From Nemertoderma westbladi (lineage: Eukaryota > Xenacoelomorpha > Nemertodermatida > Nemertodermatidae): 64,000 nucleotides of DNA. Made by a program: the position numbers and the translations under genes. Below, piece by piece: positions 1 through 10,749 of this stretch. Under the pieces are notes generated by a model. That model worked only from the letters and a program-made list of their open reading frames with translations. It was not told the origin of the DNA and searched no databases. Location: positions 27,096 to 91,095 of the forward strand of contig JAUCBJ010000002.1 of assembly GCA_032718475.1 (NCBI GenBank), in the 5' to 3' direction. How positions within the stretch are numbered: position 1 is the stretch's first letter; each line of letters begins with the position of its first letter.

Positions 1-689
1 GTTGGTCTGATTTCTTTCGAATCACATCTGTCATGAATGTAAGCTGGTGACTCCATCCAGCAGTAAAAGACGATAACCATAAACATTAAACCTGATATTA
101 TAAATGGGAATTGAAAACCCAAAGCTGCAAAAACTGTTGATCCAAAAACCGCTGCTACCATGCTCCCCAGAGTGATAATAATATTTGCCACACTGGCTAA
201 TAAAGTTCTTTGTGTTGGCCATAATTCCATCAATAGACCAAATGAATACATATAACTGATGTTGAGTCCAACAGCTTCGATGATACGAAGTGAAAAACAA
301 GCAAATATATATAATCCATTTCTATTATTAGGAATATATTCCACAAACCCAAATGCTAACTGTGAAACAGCCCCAATAATACCGAATACACCCAAAGAGA
401 TGTGAGTTCCCCAGTTGTTTATAGAATGAGGACAAGTGATGTATATTACAAGTCTTACAGCTGCAAACATAGACAGTAATGCACCAACCAAAGTCTTTGA
501 CCAATCACGTTCTTCAACAACTATTGGGAAGAAGGTCTCTAATAGATTTTGACACCAACCTGGTGTCATTTGATACACCAACAACATGGCGACTAACAGG
601 TAAAGTCTCCAGCCTTTTCGATGGTCAGTTTTATTTACATGATCTTTAATCATTGAACTTGAAGTTATGGGAGCCGTTTCGTCTGTCAT
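1..689 (-). CDS. MFS transporter, type a, copy 1 (partial, cut by window edge)
   Basis: This is the N-terminal part (about 229 codons) of a major facilitator superfamily membrane transporter; the C-terminal half lies left of the window. It starts at the ATG at 687-689 with MTDETAPITSS, the same start as the complete paralogue at 45546-46853. The frame is open to base 1, so this copy is unbroken as far as it can be seen. Six hydrophobic segments are visible, including the first transmembrane helix after the KGWRLYLL motif. It is about 95% or more identical by eye to the type a2 copy (31424-32732) but lacks the 1-bp insertion that breaks a2. Substrate is unknown; the family resemblance is to SLC18B1-like/MFS_1 carriers of animals. 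It has no introns in the visible part. Confidence 0.8.
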   Translation of the reverse strand, partial: MTDETAPITSSSMIKDHVNKTDHRKGWRLYLLVAMLLVYQMTPGWCQNLLETFFPIVVEERDWSKTLVGALLSMFAAVRLVIYITCPHSINNWGTHISLGVFGIIGAVSQLAFGFVEYIPNNRNGLYIFACFSLRIIEAVGLNISYMYSFGLLMELWPTQRTLLASVANIIITLGSMVAAVFGSTVFAALGFQFPFIISGLMFMVIVFYCWMESPAYIHDRCDSKEIRP

Positions 690-1852
690 CCTCTATATTC
701 AATTCAACCCAGTGTACGAATAGGCAAGATTGACAAAACAAAAATGTTATGGACACCATACACATTAACTCAGTTATAGATAAGTATGGATGGAAATAAA
801 ATTTTGGATTGACATATATAGCAGTATATATAGTGTCGGGTGTTCCCTAATGATTGCCCCCCCACCCCCCTCCCTCTGATCAGCCAAAACTGCCAGACAT
901 GCACCTTAGTTTAATATATCGTTCGAAAGATAATTTAATTCTGAGCTTGCATGCAAAAATGTAGGGTCCATTACAAAAGTATAACAATTGTATAGGCTGT
1001 TCTTTAAACCTATCTTACTTTTCAATATTTTTGATTTAATCACAATGTATAAACAGTTATTACTGCCTGACTTTTGCTGTATTGCAATTTATTACAGTAT
1101 TCAGTTACCGGTATTAGTGTTTCTTTGGTAATTTTCCTGAATTTACTGAATTTTACTCAGGTCAGGTCAGGTATTCTAGGTCATTGATCAAGAAAACTTG
1201 CCACCTCCATGCAGTATAAAGGAGGTTCTGGTTTCGATGGATTATATACGAGTTGAACCAGGCATATCAAACTTGTATTTTTCGGTGCTGTGTGCAAAAT
1301 TTGGTGCCAGCACGAAATTTTGAAAATCCATTCAATAGTTGAATTGATTGGTTTAAGGGTGTTCTGAATTCAATGGAATATAGAATACCTAATTTTGAAA
1401 CCCGTCAAATATATCAATTGATTGTGTCACCATGTTTCATGCGTTATATGTGTTTGTACTGTACGGGTTGTACACTACTGTAATTGTACATACTTGAAAT
1501 TTTGGTGCTGCAAAATATCCAGCACAGTAAATTTTTTCGCAATTTTTTTTCCATCTCATTCAGACTAGTAAAATTTTCGTACAAACAAAATATAAAGACA
1601 TTTTCGTTAAAACTTGTAGATGGGGATAGAAATTACTGATACATATTACATAATATAATTTGCTAAATTTTTATACTAAACATAATTATTAATGTTGTAT
1701 ACTAATTTAGCTTAAGATTTATTCAAATTATCATTACAATATTATTATGCATATTTTGTTCTCTTACGAGAACAAAGTGTGGACTACATTGTATGTAATT
1801 TAGCAATATTCAATAAGTTTGCGCAAATGTGTGCCCTAACAGCTGTTTACTT
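690..1852. other. 5' flank of transporter a1, no gene seen
   Basis: AT-rich non-coding DNA upstream of the minus-strand transporter. The first 400 bases match 32733-33150 closely, and 1213-1850 matches about 34480-35125. The stretch between these is different and much shorter here than in the second copy. I see no coding sequence or RNA gene. Confidence 0.6.
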
Positions 1853-2163
1853 TAACAAACATGAGTTGCCCTTGTATATTTTGGTTGTGTATTAATTAAC
1901 AAACATGAGTTGCCCTTGTATATTTTGGTTGTGTATTAATTAACAAACATGAGTTGCCCTTGTATATTTTGGTTGTGTATTAATTAACAAACATGAGTTG
2001 CCCTTGTATATTTTGGTTGTGTATTAATTAACAAACATGAGTTGCCCTTGTATATTTTGGTTGTGTATTAATTAACAAACATGAGTTGCCCTTGTATATT
2101 TTGGTTGTGTATTAATTAACAAACATGAGTTGCCCTTGTATATTTTGGTTGTGTATTAATTAA
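1853..2163. repeat. 44-bp minisatellite, 7 copies
   Basis: A unit containing ATGAGTTGCCCTTGTATATT repeats head to tail with a 44-bp period (unit starts at 1861, 1905, 1949, 1993, 2037, 2081 and 2125). Copies look identical by eye. The same locus in the second duplication copy (35126-35215) has only two units, so the array has changed length since the duplication. Confidence 0.95.
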
Positions 2164-2694
2164 AGTTATATATTATTATTTCTTTATTACAAAATGAATC
2201 AAAAGACATTAGTGAAGAAATAGGCTAAATCAATTTGTTTTACAAAACATTTTCGATTCAAACAAGAAATCCGATGCAAAAGACGATGGGAAGGAACACA
2301 ACAATAAAACTATGCATCTGCCGGACTATATGTATGATGTATGTATGTTATTTATATGTAAGTATAATATTTAATGATGTATACAGTAATATTTTCATAT
2401 CGGATCTCATATTTATTAATAATGTTGTTTTCCATATGGTCTATCTTACGTTTTGGCATCAGTAATTAGATAATTGTAGAACAGTAACAACCATATGCTA
2501 TGAATAATTTTAAAGATACAATTTATTCCATAAACTGATTTGTACAAAAGGATAATAATTGTACAAATGATATATTTCTTCAATAATAATAAAAATAAAT
2601 AAACCAGCTTTGTTATTATATTAACAAAATAGTAAGAAGTAATTAATGCACTACCTGAACAATTATTCCAAAATGTTCACATTGCAGGTACTTT
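2164..2694. other. AT-rich spacer, no gene seen
   Basis: Non-coding AT-rich DNA, matched by 35216-35777 in the second duplication copy. The short open frame at 2235-2465 has no recognisable features and is not conserved as an intact frame. Confidence 0.5.
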
Positions 2695-3125
2695 CCGCCA
2701 TTGCATTAGTAACTTTTACAACATTGCGCATTTGCTACACATTTGTGGGGCGAGACACGTAGTCGGCGAGCCTTGGCATACGGTTCATATTGGGCAAATT
2801 AGCGCATATCTGCCCGTCCGTCCGTCTGTCTGTCTGTCTGGTAAATGTTTGAACACGAATTTCTCGGCATCGCTGTTTTAGAATTGATCCAAACTTAGTA
2901 GGGAAGTTTAGAGGGAAATTTTAGAAAATGTGTATTCTTGTATATGTTTTACACTTTATAGCAATTGATAAAAAACCAAGAAGAACTCATAGAGCACACC
3001 TATATATAACTGTATAAAGTGAAACTTGGTCAAAGATGTGACAGTCTGTCAGTCGGCACCGGTAGTTTCAGTCTTTTGATTAAAACCGCAAATTAGTCGG
3101 GCAATCACAAATTAAATTAGTACAC

Positions 3126-3403
3126 AAATGGAAAAAATGAGAAAGCATGTCACCGGGGGTTGAACCAGCACTTTGCTTACGTTTCGGCCTATCAGGCCTC
3201 ATCACCAGTGCATTGAAAAGGCTGTCTTAAATTGCATACATCCATCTCTAACAGCGGACCAAACTGCCTCAATCATGTTAGGGTGAAATAGGGGAAAGTG
3301 GCGGAACTTGTTAGCGATAGTGATGAGCCCTTATAGGCCGTAACGTACATATAGCGCTGGTCCAACCCCCGGTGACGGACGTCCTTTCTCTTTTTTTCCA
3401 TTT
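3126..3403. mobile_element. Foldback/MITE-like element, copy A
   Basis: The left end and the reverse complement of the right end align over about 80 bp at roughly 80% identity. Both begin AAATGGAAAAAA and share TCACCGGGGGTTG followed by ACCAGC and CGGCCTAT. It is short, non-coding and dominated by its inverted repeats. Related copies lie at 5380-5652 and 36317-36589. No clear target-site duplication was identified. Confidence 0.7.
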
Positions 3404-3469
3404 CTGAACAAAACCGTTACATTACATCATTAATTATTACAGTTGCAGTAACAGCTCAACTCCAATTTA

Positions 3470-3803
3470 TTAGGAGCCCGCTTGACAGCGGGATACTTAC
3501 TGTAAGAATCTCAGGGATACTTTCTGTAAAAATCTCAGGATACATTACACTGACTGACTGACTGACATACTGACTGATAATTATCTAGGTTAAGGCACTT
3601 CCTGCCTGGCGATTTTGATGAAATATTGCAAGTACATTAGGAGCCCGCTTGACAGCGGGATACTTACTGTAAGAATCTCAGGGATACTTTCTGTAAAAAT
3701 CTCAGGATATATTACACTGACTGACTGACTGACATACTGACTGATAATTATCTAGGTTAAGGCACTTCCTGCCTGGCGATTTTGATGAAATATTGCAAGT
3801 ACA
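3470..3803. repeat. 167-bp tandem duplication of the Helitron-like 5' end
   Basis: Two units of 167 bp (3470-3636 and 3637-3803) both start at the element's 5' terminus, TTAGGAGCCCG. Each contains the hairpin CCCGCT-TGAC-AGCGGG and a run of TGAC repeats. The units differ at only a few bases. Confidence 0.9.
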
Positions 3804-4703
3804 TTGCTTTGGTGGTTCATAATCGCGTTACAAAATTTCAGATCGATTCTATGTGTGGTATTCAATATATTTAGTTTTTTGACATTGTTTTGTCGCGAAA
3901 TTAAAAGCAATGGTAAAATAACAGCTGGTGTTCATGATGAAATATGGCTTAATATGTTATACACAGTCATAGAAAAACGTGTTGGTTGCCAAGTTTTACT
4001 AGTAGGCTATAAGGAAAGGCAATGTTTACTCACACATAAGCTGTTGGTTTCTAATGTATTACCCCATAAGCTGATTGCTCTCCCAGTGCTTCCTAAGGGT
4101 ATATCTACAATAAGGTTACTCACTCTGCTATGTTAGGGGGTGGATCAGGAGAATTAATTTTAGTTACACAAAGCAGTGTGTTGTGTCCTATTGCAGTCGA
4201 TACTCACTGTGGATTGCAAAATGTTTTATAGTTGACCTACACTATAATACAGTAGTTGCATGTATTTAAGGAGCCCGCTCTGGCCTACCGCCTACGGAGT
4301 ACCTATATTACATATTCACATAGAATTCACTGGGAAGAGATATTCCGCTTGACGACGGGGTAATTAATACCTATAGAAGGAAACTAAATTTGTTATTTGG
4401 CTCTATTCGTTGTTATTTATCTGGTTGTGCATCATGGGGATTTTTTATAAATATTCGGTAATCGCATCTTATATCTTGTAAACGTTCTTGATAATGAAAT
4501 TATTTGCTTCATATTATATTTTTGTTAGTGGTAGCTAAGTTGCATTTTTTATTATGTGGGGCGAGCCACAAAGTCAGCTAGCCTCACGCCTTGCAGTTTA
4601 GACAATTTTAGTTTACTTTCTGCTGACTGACATAGTTCTTTGTAATAGTCTTGGCTAGGATTTTTCCCCCGGGCTCCTTCCAGCCAGCTTGCTGGCTTTC
4701 TAG
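3470..4703 (+). mobile_element. Helitron-like non-autonomous insertion
   Basis: The empty site is visible at about 36655 in the second duplication copy (CCAATTTA directly joined to TTTAATTAATG), and a near match is at about 5716. The insert therefore starts at TTAGGAGCCCG and ends at CTAG, between A and T, with no target duplication. The 3' end has a hairpin, AGCCAGC-TT-GCTGGCT, three bases before CTAG. Insertion at A/T, a 3' hairpin and a CTRR end are Helitron traits. The 5' end is TT, not the canonical TC, which may point to a variant subgroup. It encodes no Rep/helicase; the frame at 3804-4136 is unremarkable. Confidence 0.65.
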
Positions 4704-5379
4704 TTTAATTAATGTTTAATATTTTAGTGTATAAGAAAACTAAATACTTACATACATAGTAAATATAAACATATATTATTGTAGTCCAGTCAGAATAATT
4801 CGATAAAGGATCAACCTCGGACAAATTGCAACAGAAATTAATTTAATATAAGCTTCTACCCTTGCGACCTTGCTCGACTGAATTCCCTTGATCACCTGAC
4901 CACTGGCTGCTAACTTGATGTTCTTCGCTAAAACTAATCAATGCGCAGTTGCGCAGTTCCGCCATTGCATTAGTAACTTTTACAACATTGCGCATTTGCT
5001 ACACATTTGTGGGGCGAGACACGTAGTCGGCGAGCCTTGGCATACGGTTCATATTGGGCAAATCAGCGCATATCTGCCCGTCCGTCCGTCTGTCTGTCTG
5101 TCTGTCTGTCTGTCTGGTAAATGTTTGAACACGAATTTCTCGGCATCGCTGTTTTAGAATTGATCCAAACTTAGTAGGGAAGTTTAGAGGGAAATTTTAG
5201 AAAATGTGTATTCTTGTATATGTTTTACAGTTTATAGCAATTGATAAAAAACCAATCATAGAGCACACCTATATATAACTGTATAAAGTGAAACTTGGTT
5301 AAAGATGTTAAGTCGGTAGTTTCAGTCTTTTGATTAAAACCGCAAATTAGTCGGGCAATCACAAATTAAATTAGTACAC

Positions 5380-5652
5380 AAATGGACAAAATGAGAAAGC
5401 ATGTCACCGAGGGTTCAACCAGCACTTTGCTTACGTTTCGGCCTATCAGGCCTCATCACCAGTGCATTGAAAAGGCAGTCTTATATTGCATACATCCTAT
5501 CTCTAACAGCGGACCAAACGGCCTCAAGCATGTTAGGGTGAAATAGGGGAAAGTGGCGGAACTTGTTAGCGATAGTGATGAGCCCTTATAGGCCGAAACG
5601 TACATATAGCGCTGGTCCAACCCAGGTGACGTCCTTTCTCATTTTTCCCATT
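5380..5652. mobile_element. Foldback/MITE-like element, copy B
   Basis: Second copy of the foldback element of 3126-3403, inside the second module of the copy-1 tandem duplication. It has the same long imperfect terminal inverted repeats; the left arm begins AAATGGACAAAATGAG. Confidence 0.7.
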
Positions 5653-5879
5653 GCTGAACAAAACCATAATATTACACCATTATTAATTACAGTTGCAGTA
5701 ACAGCTCAACTCCAATATATTTAATTAATGTTTAATATTTTAGTGTATAAGAAAATTAAATACTTACATACATACTGTAGTAAATATAAACATATATTAT
5801 TGTAGTCCAGTCAGAATAATTCGATAAAGGATCAACCTCGGACAAATTGCAATATAAATTAATTTAATATAAGCTTCTA

Positions 5880-6540
5880 CCCTCGCGACCTTGCTCGACT
5901 GAATTCCCTTGATCAACTGACCACTGGCTGCTGACTTGATGTTCTTCGCTAAAACTAATCAATGCGCTGTTTAGAATTGCCATCGCCATTCGCCTTGGAG
6001 AAAAGGTGGTAGACCTGCACCTGCAACTTTTGGGGCAGTCCGGTAGCTTCCAGTGGTCTACATGGATGAGCACAGGCCAGTTCCCTCGCCACACCATGGT
6101 TAATGATAATGTGAGGCGGGCATCAGTCAGCTGTGGGGTTACCTCCATTCTAGAACCATCAGGACTCTGCGGCAACGATGGAAAGCGTGTAGACAGGGTG
6201 ACACTCATGCCTTGGTCCCAGAGTCGAACGCTAACATGTGATGCTACAGTGGTTGACCCCCTTGTCACCGCCAACAGACCCTAATTGCATGCGATTGTGC
6301 TGCAGATGGAGCCGAGCAGAGGAAGAACATTGCATTAGAGACCTTTGGCACGCCCCGGTCCAGTGAAGTCCTCCTTCCTCCAGGAAAACGGGTCCTGGTC
6401 TCCACACCGTGACACATGAGCCGCGCTCCCACAGGTTCCTACTACAGCGCATCGTCATGGCCATTCTGGTGGGGAACGCGGAGTCTGTCCTGGTGACTGC
6501 CGACCCATCCCCAGGTAGACTCTTTGGGGATTAGTCTCTT
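5880..6540 (+). pseudogene. Relic of an RT-associated C-terminal module (non-LTR retroelement), copy 1
   Basis: The plus strand encodes a degraded version of a domain often found C-terminal to reverse transcriptase in invertebrate non-LTR elements. Recognisable blocks are a CTC...GSPV..SGLHG zinc-ribbon-like piece, then ILEPSGLC, DGKRVD, TLMPW and TCDATVVD, and further on FLLQRI followed by GNAESVL. Reading needs at least one frameshift near 6040 and passes a stop after 6280. The opposite-strand frame of 136 codons (5864-6274) is a shadow. The duplicate at 36800-37440 is similarly broken. Confidence 0.55.
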
Positions 6541-7035
6541 GTAGACTCTTGTATGTATGTTTCTATGTTGACAGTGATTGTGACAGTGTATATTTTATAA
6601 ACATGTATGATTTAGATTAAAAAATTTCCCCTTAACCTAATATACATATGATTTAATATTTCTAGGTCCAAATGTAATGCTTATAGATATTTCCAAAATC
6701 GGCCACAATCGGATTGTTGGAACTTGGTTAAAAGCCTATTTCAACAAAGCAACATTAAGTCATATATAAATCACCACTTTCCAATGTTCATACGGAATTC
6801 TAACTTAGAACTACCCCACCCAAATCACTACCTATCGGGGAATTCGATTGGGTATTTCTATTGAAACCCAGTTACTAAGGCAACTGTGAGAAATACATGT
6901 CAAACTTAGCTGTAGAGTAAATTTAAGTAATTTAGGAAACCAATCCTATTAAGTGCCCTATATGTTGCAAAATGAGGTAACATTGGATTATAATAATATC
7001 TATAAGAACAATTTATTTTTTGCAGTTGCAGTGAA
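6541..7035. other. Spacer before the CR1-like relic
   Basis: No gene recognised. It is probably a degraded 5' part of the following retroelement or host DNA; it is matched by 37441-37930 in the second copy. Confidence 0.4.
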
Positions 7036-8712
7036 ATGGAATATCACTACTTGGCTTGTAACATTGGTAAATATTCACACTTACTGTGGTCTCTCGAGCA
7101 AAGTGATACGAAAGAGTACGCAGACAGCGTAAAGAGATTATTAGGTGATATTCTTAATAAAACAGCAACTGTTAATTTAATGAGTTGCAAGCAGCCTCAC
7201 TGTCAGTCTCATCGTTCTGACATTGATGATCTCTATGTGGAGATAATTAATGCGTTGCAACAGTCTAGCGATCAGTTTATAAAAAAGTCTCAAATTAATT
7301 TTTCTGAAAAAATCGTCACATTCCAGGATGTTAAGGAAAAATACGGCCAATCACGGTCCGCTTTTAAGCTGTGGTGGTGCAGCGTCGTTTCGCCCTGACA
7401 AGGTGCTGTATATAAAGAATATTTAAGCTGCAAGGCTAGTTTTAAGCTAGCTATGAGGCAGTGTAAAAAAGATCAAACAACGATTGAAAATAATAAAATG
7501 GCAGAAGGTATCCTTTCTGGCATTTCAAGTAAAAATTTTTGGTCTGAAGTTCGCAGCCGTACGAACACGCAAACGCCTTTCCCTAATAAAGTGGGAGATT
7601 GCTGTGGGGCGCCAAAGATCTGCAAAATATGGAATACCACTTTGAGGATCTTTATAATTGTGTGGGCGATGACAGTGACAGTGGGGCTGTCAATATTCGT
7701 TTGAATAACACCGCAAAGTTTGGGTATGTCCCCGTTACATATAAAGCAGATCTCAGACTCAATTTTTAGTTTATCTATTGGTAAAGCAAGTGGGCCAGAC
7801 AATATTAGAGCTGAACATTTATTGTACGGGTATGGTTACATCTTAGTAGCTGCTCTATGTATTTTATTTAGTGCAATTAAATTACATAGTTATATGCCAT
7901 CAGCAATGATGGACTCTACCATAATACCACTTGTTAAGGATAGGACTGGTGACCTTGCCAGTAAGGACAACTACCGAGGCATTGCCCATTCCACGGTTCT
8001 TAGTAAGCTTCTTGAAAATATTATTCTGGAATACATATAATTTTTTGTAACCACTTTTTATAAACAGTTTGGCTTTAAAACCAAATCTGGTACAGAAACA
8101 TGTATTTACACACTAAAAGAAATAGTCAATTATTATCTCACGCAGAATTCCTGTGTTTACGTTTGTATGATTGATGCTTCCAAAGCATTTGACCGCACCA
8201 ACCATTATAATCTTTTCAAGAAGTTTCTCGAACGTGGCACACCTATTTATATAGTTAATTTAATAAAGTACTGGTATCGTAATCAATCTTTACGTCGCCT
8301 TTGGGATGGGGTGCTTTCTGCTTCATTCCAGGTTAGAAACGGTACAAGACAGGGTGGGATCTTATCACCCATATTCTATAGTGTGTACATTGATGGTCTT
8401 AGTATAGCTTTGACGGAAAGCGGTGTAGGTTGTATGATTGATTCTATTAGAATCAACCATCTTCTTTATGCCGACGACCTGTGCTTACTATCAAATTCAA
8501 TTTTTGGTTTACAAAAACTAGTCGATATTTCTGTGAATTATGCAAATAAAAATTCAATTATTTTCAATGTCAAAAAAAACAAAATGTATTTATTTTATCT
8601 CAAAAAGTTGTTCTCTTTCATGTCTGCCTAAAATTACACTTTATAATAAAACAATTCCTATTGTGGACTCTTTTAATTATCTTGGTCATATTAAGACCAA
8701 GCCTTCGGATCG
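7036..8712 (+). pseudogene. CR1/L2-like non-LTR reverse transcriptase relic, copy 1
   Basis: A 5'-truncated retroelement ORF2. In order: the linker between endonuclease and RT (7036-7700, with SRSAFKLWW and SSKNFWSEVRS); RT fingers (7720-8040, GKASGPDNIRAEHL and KDNYRGIA); palm (8167-8631) with motif A IDASKAFDRTNH, motif B GTRQGGILSP and the catalytic YADDL; then a thumb fragment with SFNYLGHI to about 8712. There are at least four frame breaks, and the endonuclease and 3' tail are not seen. The assignment to CR1/L2 is from motif style only. A near-identical copy lies at 37930-39610. Confidence 0.75.
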
Positions 8713-8764
8713 CCTCTAGCTTAGGCCGACTGTTTGCTTGCTTTTACAGCAATGGGCAGACCCA

Positions 8765-9109
8765 TGGTACACAAGGGAGAACCCAGGAAGTCTACTACCC
8801 CAGGAGGTGGTCATTGAGGATAACCAGATGATAGCGCGAGGATATAATGCGACCAAAAAGCTGCTCGATGAGCCGATGAGAACTGTTAAGGTCTACTGAT
8901 CAAAACTCCTAACCAAGGTGGGTCTTTATAACAAACATTATGAGTATTTGGCTCGATTTGGCCAATGGGAACTGGTGGATAAATTAACGCGGGAGGTCAC
9001 CGCAAATATGTTTGAACTTAGACAGCATAGGATTATTATTTTTGATAAGGTGTACATAGGGCCCTATGGGGTCGATATGAAAGGGATAAAATTAACAGAT
9101 AAGGCCAGT
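8765..9109 (+). pseudogene. BEL gag relic related to element 2, copy 1 (internally deleted)
   Basis: The translation carries ARGYNATKKLLDE, then YLARFGQWEL and YIGPYGVDMKGIKL. These match the Gag of element 2 (residues about 170-270 of the frame at 59348-60820: YNATRRLLEE, YLMHFGQREL, YIGPYLIDARGIKL). It is broken by a stop and frameshifts. The relic stops abruptly at the palindrome at 9110, whereas the second duplication copy continues for about 1.2 kb more of gag. Confidence 0.7.
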
Positions 9110-9165
9110 TTTTGCAGTTTTATATATAACATGTCCAAGGACATGTCATATATAAAACTGCAAAA
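9110..9165. repeat. 27-bp near-perfect palindrome, copy 1
   Basis: Two 27-bp arms (9110-9136 and 9139-9165) are inverted repeats with one mismatch, separated by AA. The outer ends read TTTTGCAGTTTTATATAT. The same palindrome is at 41244-41299. It may be two abutted element termini; function unknown. Confidence 0.9.
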
Positions 9166-9386
9166 TGTGTTACTCTGTAAGATCTGAATAATTCTGCAGT
9201 CTGCTGTCTGACTTCTGATAGGCCTAAGGCCTGCCTTTCTTTTAAATTAATGCTTGGTATTGCCTTTAATTGCCTTAACTCTGTAAATTGCCTTTTCTGC
9301 TTCTGATAAACTAAACATATACCATGTGCAGTAATGCCTAAGTCTGACACTTGGCTGCAGGAGGAACAGGAACCTGGTCAGGGTCT

Positions 9387-9484
9387 ATGAATAATTCAAA
9401 AGAAACCAAGAGTCGTGGTAGTGGAAATTCAGATGGAGAAATATCAACCATAGCATTGGTAGGTAGACATTGTTGAAATGGTTA
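9387..9484 (+). pseudogene. Non-LTR ORF1 N-terminal relic, left piece
   Basis: An ATG at 9387 begins MNNSKETKSRGSGN. In the uninterrupted copy (41520-41700) the reading continues, after a frame break, into IQISLSEFKHETKDKIE, which resembles the coiled-coil start of an L1/CR1-type ORF1 protein. Element 1 has inserted at 9484/24085 and split this piece. Confidence 0.4.
9480..9484. repeat. Target-site duplication GGTTA, left
   Basis: GGTTA directly precedes the element's first bases TGTTGCC. The partner is at 24085-24089. Confidence 0.95.
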
Positions 9485-9884
9485 TGTTGCCGTTATCCCA
9501 ACACCAGGGGGGAAAAACGCCGATGCTGGAGACGTGACTTTACAGACCACTGAGCCCCGGCCAGTCACCGGATATTGATTTTGGAGAAGGAATGATTTCT
9601 GAGATGCAGGGTTGCGGTTGAGAAAAAGCTGCATTAGTTGGATATACTCTTTAATGTAACTGAACTCTGTTGAACCTTGTTAACAATATTGAACCCTGAT
9701 AAGAATAATTTTGGGCTTCCCCAAATCAATATACACCAAATATTCACAATAATTATACACGATAATATAAATCCCTACAGTATATTATTTAATTACCCAC
9801 TGTTCGCTCAGATTTTAGCCTACCTAATGTTCCCCAGATTTTCCCTCGGTCCTAGTCTTAGTGCCGTAGTGTCGGTGTCGGTCG

Positions 9885-10680
9885 ACCCTGTCGCGTGTCC
9901 ATTCCACCCCTCACAAACCCCGAAGGGAACGATCATCGAGAACCAGCACGGCTTGGCTAAGGGTCGGTCCAGTTGGTAGACTCTGTCGCGTATCCGTACC
10001 ACCCCTCTCGAACCCCGAAGGGTTCGGTCATCGAGAACCAGTACGGCTTGGCTAGGAGTCTGTCGTGTCGGTGGACCCGTTCGCGTGTCCGTTCCACCCC
10101 TCACGAACCCCGAAGGGTTCGATCATCGAGAACCAGAACGGCTTGGCTAGGGGTCCGTCGTTTCATCACAGAAACCCAACCACCTAGGCTTTCCGAGTCC
10201 CTTTCAGGCTCGTAGTCGCTTCGGCAGCCGAGAAACTGCTCCGAACAGTCGGTAGGCCAGTAGAGTCTAGTCGAGTCTAGTCCTTTGTCTTTCGACCCCA
10301 TCGCGTGTCCGTTCCACCCCTCACGAACCCCGAAGGGAACGATCATCGAGAACCAGTACGGCTTGGCTAAGGGGTCTGTCGTCGGTTCCCGTCGCAAATC
10401 CCAGTACAAGCAGTCAGCGTTCCGAGTTCTTTTCAGTCTCGTAGTAGCTGCCGTTGACCAGAGACCGCTAAGGGCAGTTCTCGTCAAACCCGTCCTGTGG
10501 CCAGCCCTTTCGCATGTCCGTCCCACCCCTCGCGAACCCCGAAGGGATCGGTCATCGAGAACCAGTACGGCTTAGCTCAGGGGGCAGTCGTTAGTTGGCC
10601 ACCCGTTCGCATGTCCGCTCCACCCCTCACGAACCCCGAAGGGAACGATCATCGAGAACCAGAACGGCTTGGCTACTAAG
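9885..10680. repeat. Six ~70-bp repeats inside the LTR
   Basis: A unit running from CGCGTGTCCGTTCCACCCC through CCCCGAAGGG to ACGGCTTGGCT recurs at about 9892, 9987, 10081, 10302, 10509 and 10604. Spacing varies. Units 2 and 3 can form CGAACCC-CGAA-GGGTTCG. A second duplication, AAATCCC...CAGTCAGCG...CGCTAAGGGCAGT, appears at about 10396-10484 and 10700-10791. The same set is in the right LTR. Confidence 0.85.
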
Positions 10681-10749
10681 GGGCCGTCGTTTCCCGTCGC
10701 AAATCCCTGACACAAGCAGTCAGCGGTCCGAGTTCTTTTCAGTCTCGTA
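10193..10749 (-). promoter_or_regulatory. Three copies of a conserved hairpin motif in the left LTR
   Basis: The plus-strand core CGAGTTCTTTTCAGTCTCG (or CGAGTCCCTTTCAGGCTCG) occurs at 10193-10214, 10422-10443 and 10728-10749. As minus-strand RNA it folds into a stem closed by CGAG/CTCG with a GAAA loop. The same motif lies in gag (20832-20853) and in the extra ORF (13644-13665). Confidence 0.6.

Larger units (their letters stand above)
2695..5970. repeat. Tandemly duplicated ~1-kb repeat module (copy 1 only)
   Basis: A module beginning CCGCCATTGCATTAG appears at 2695 and again at 4959. Each copy holds a TCTG microsatellite, a foldback element and the same 3' part ending near AATCAATGCGC. 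The first module is longer only because it carries a 1234-bp Helitron-like insert. The second duplication copy has a single module (35778-36900), so the module was duplicated only in copy 1 or lost in copy 2. Confidence 0.75.

Noticed and set aside
1853-2163. CRISPR-like regular repeats
   Set aside because: Units are contiguous with no unique spacers, and the DNA is eukaryotic. It is a minisatellite.
2820-2841. TCTG runs at 2820, 5087 and 36018 as coding (SVCLSVCLS) repeats
   Set aside because: They are simple microsatellites of different length in each module.
4681-4703. Hairpin plus T-rich sequence as a bacterial-type terminator
   Set aside because: The host is eukaryotic, and the hairpin coincides with the end of a Helitron-like insert.
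5864-6274. 136-codon minus-strand ORF as a gene
   Set aside because: The plus strand of the same DNA reads as a known RT-associated domain, and the minus frame has no recognisable motif.
9820-10680. Several open frames on both strands across the LTR repeats (for example 10285-10575, with HPSRTPKGTIIENQYGLA-like peptides)
   Set aside because: They only reflect the ~70-bp LTR repeats and recur identically in the other LTR (23276-23566). No start context or domain supports a protein.
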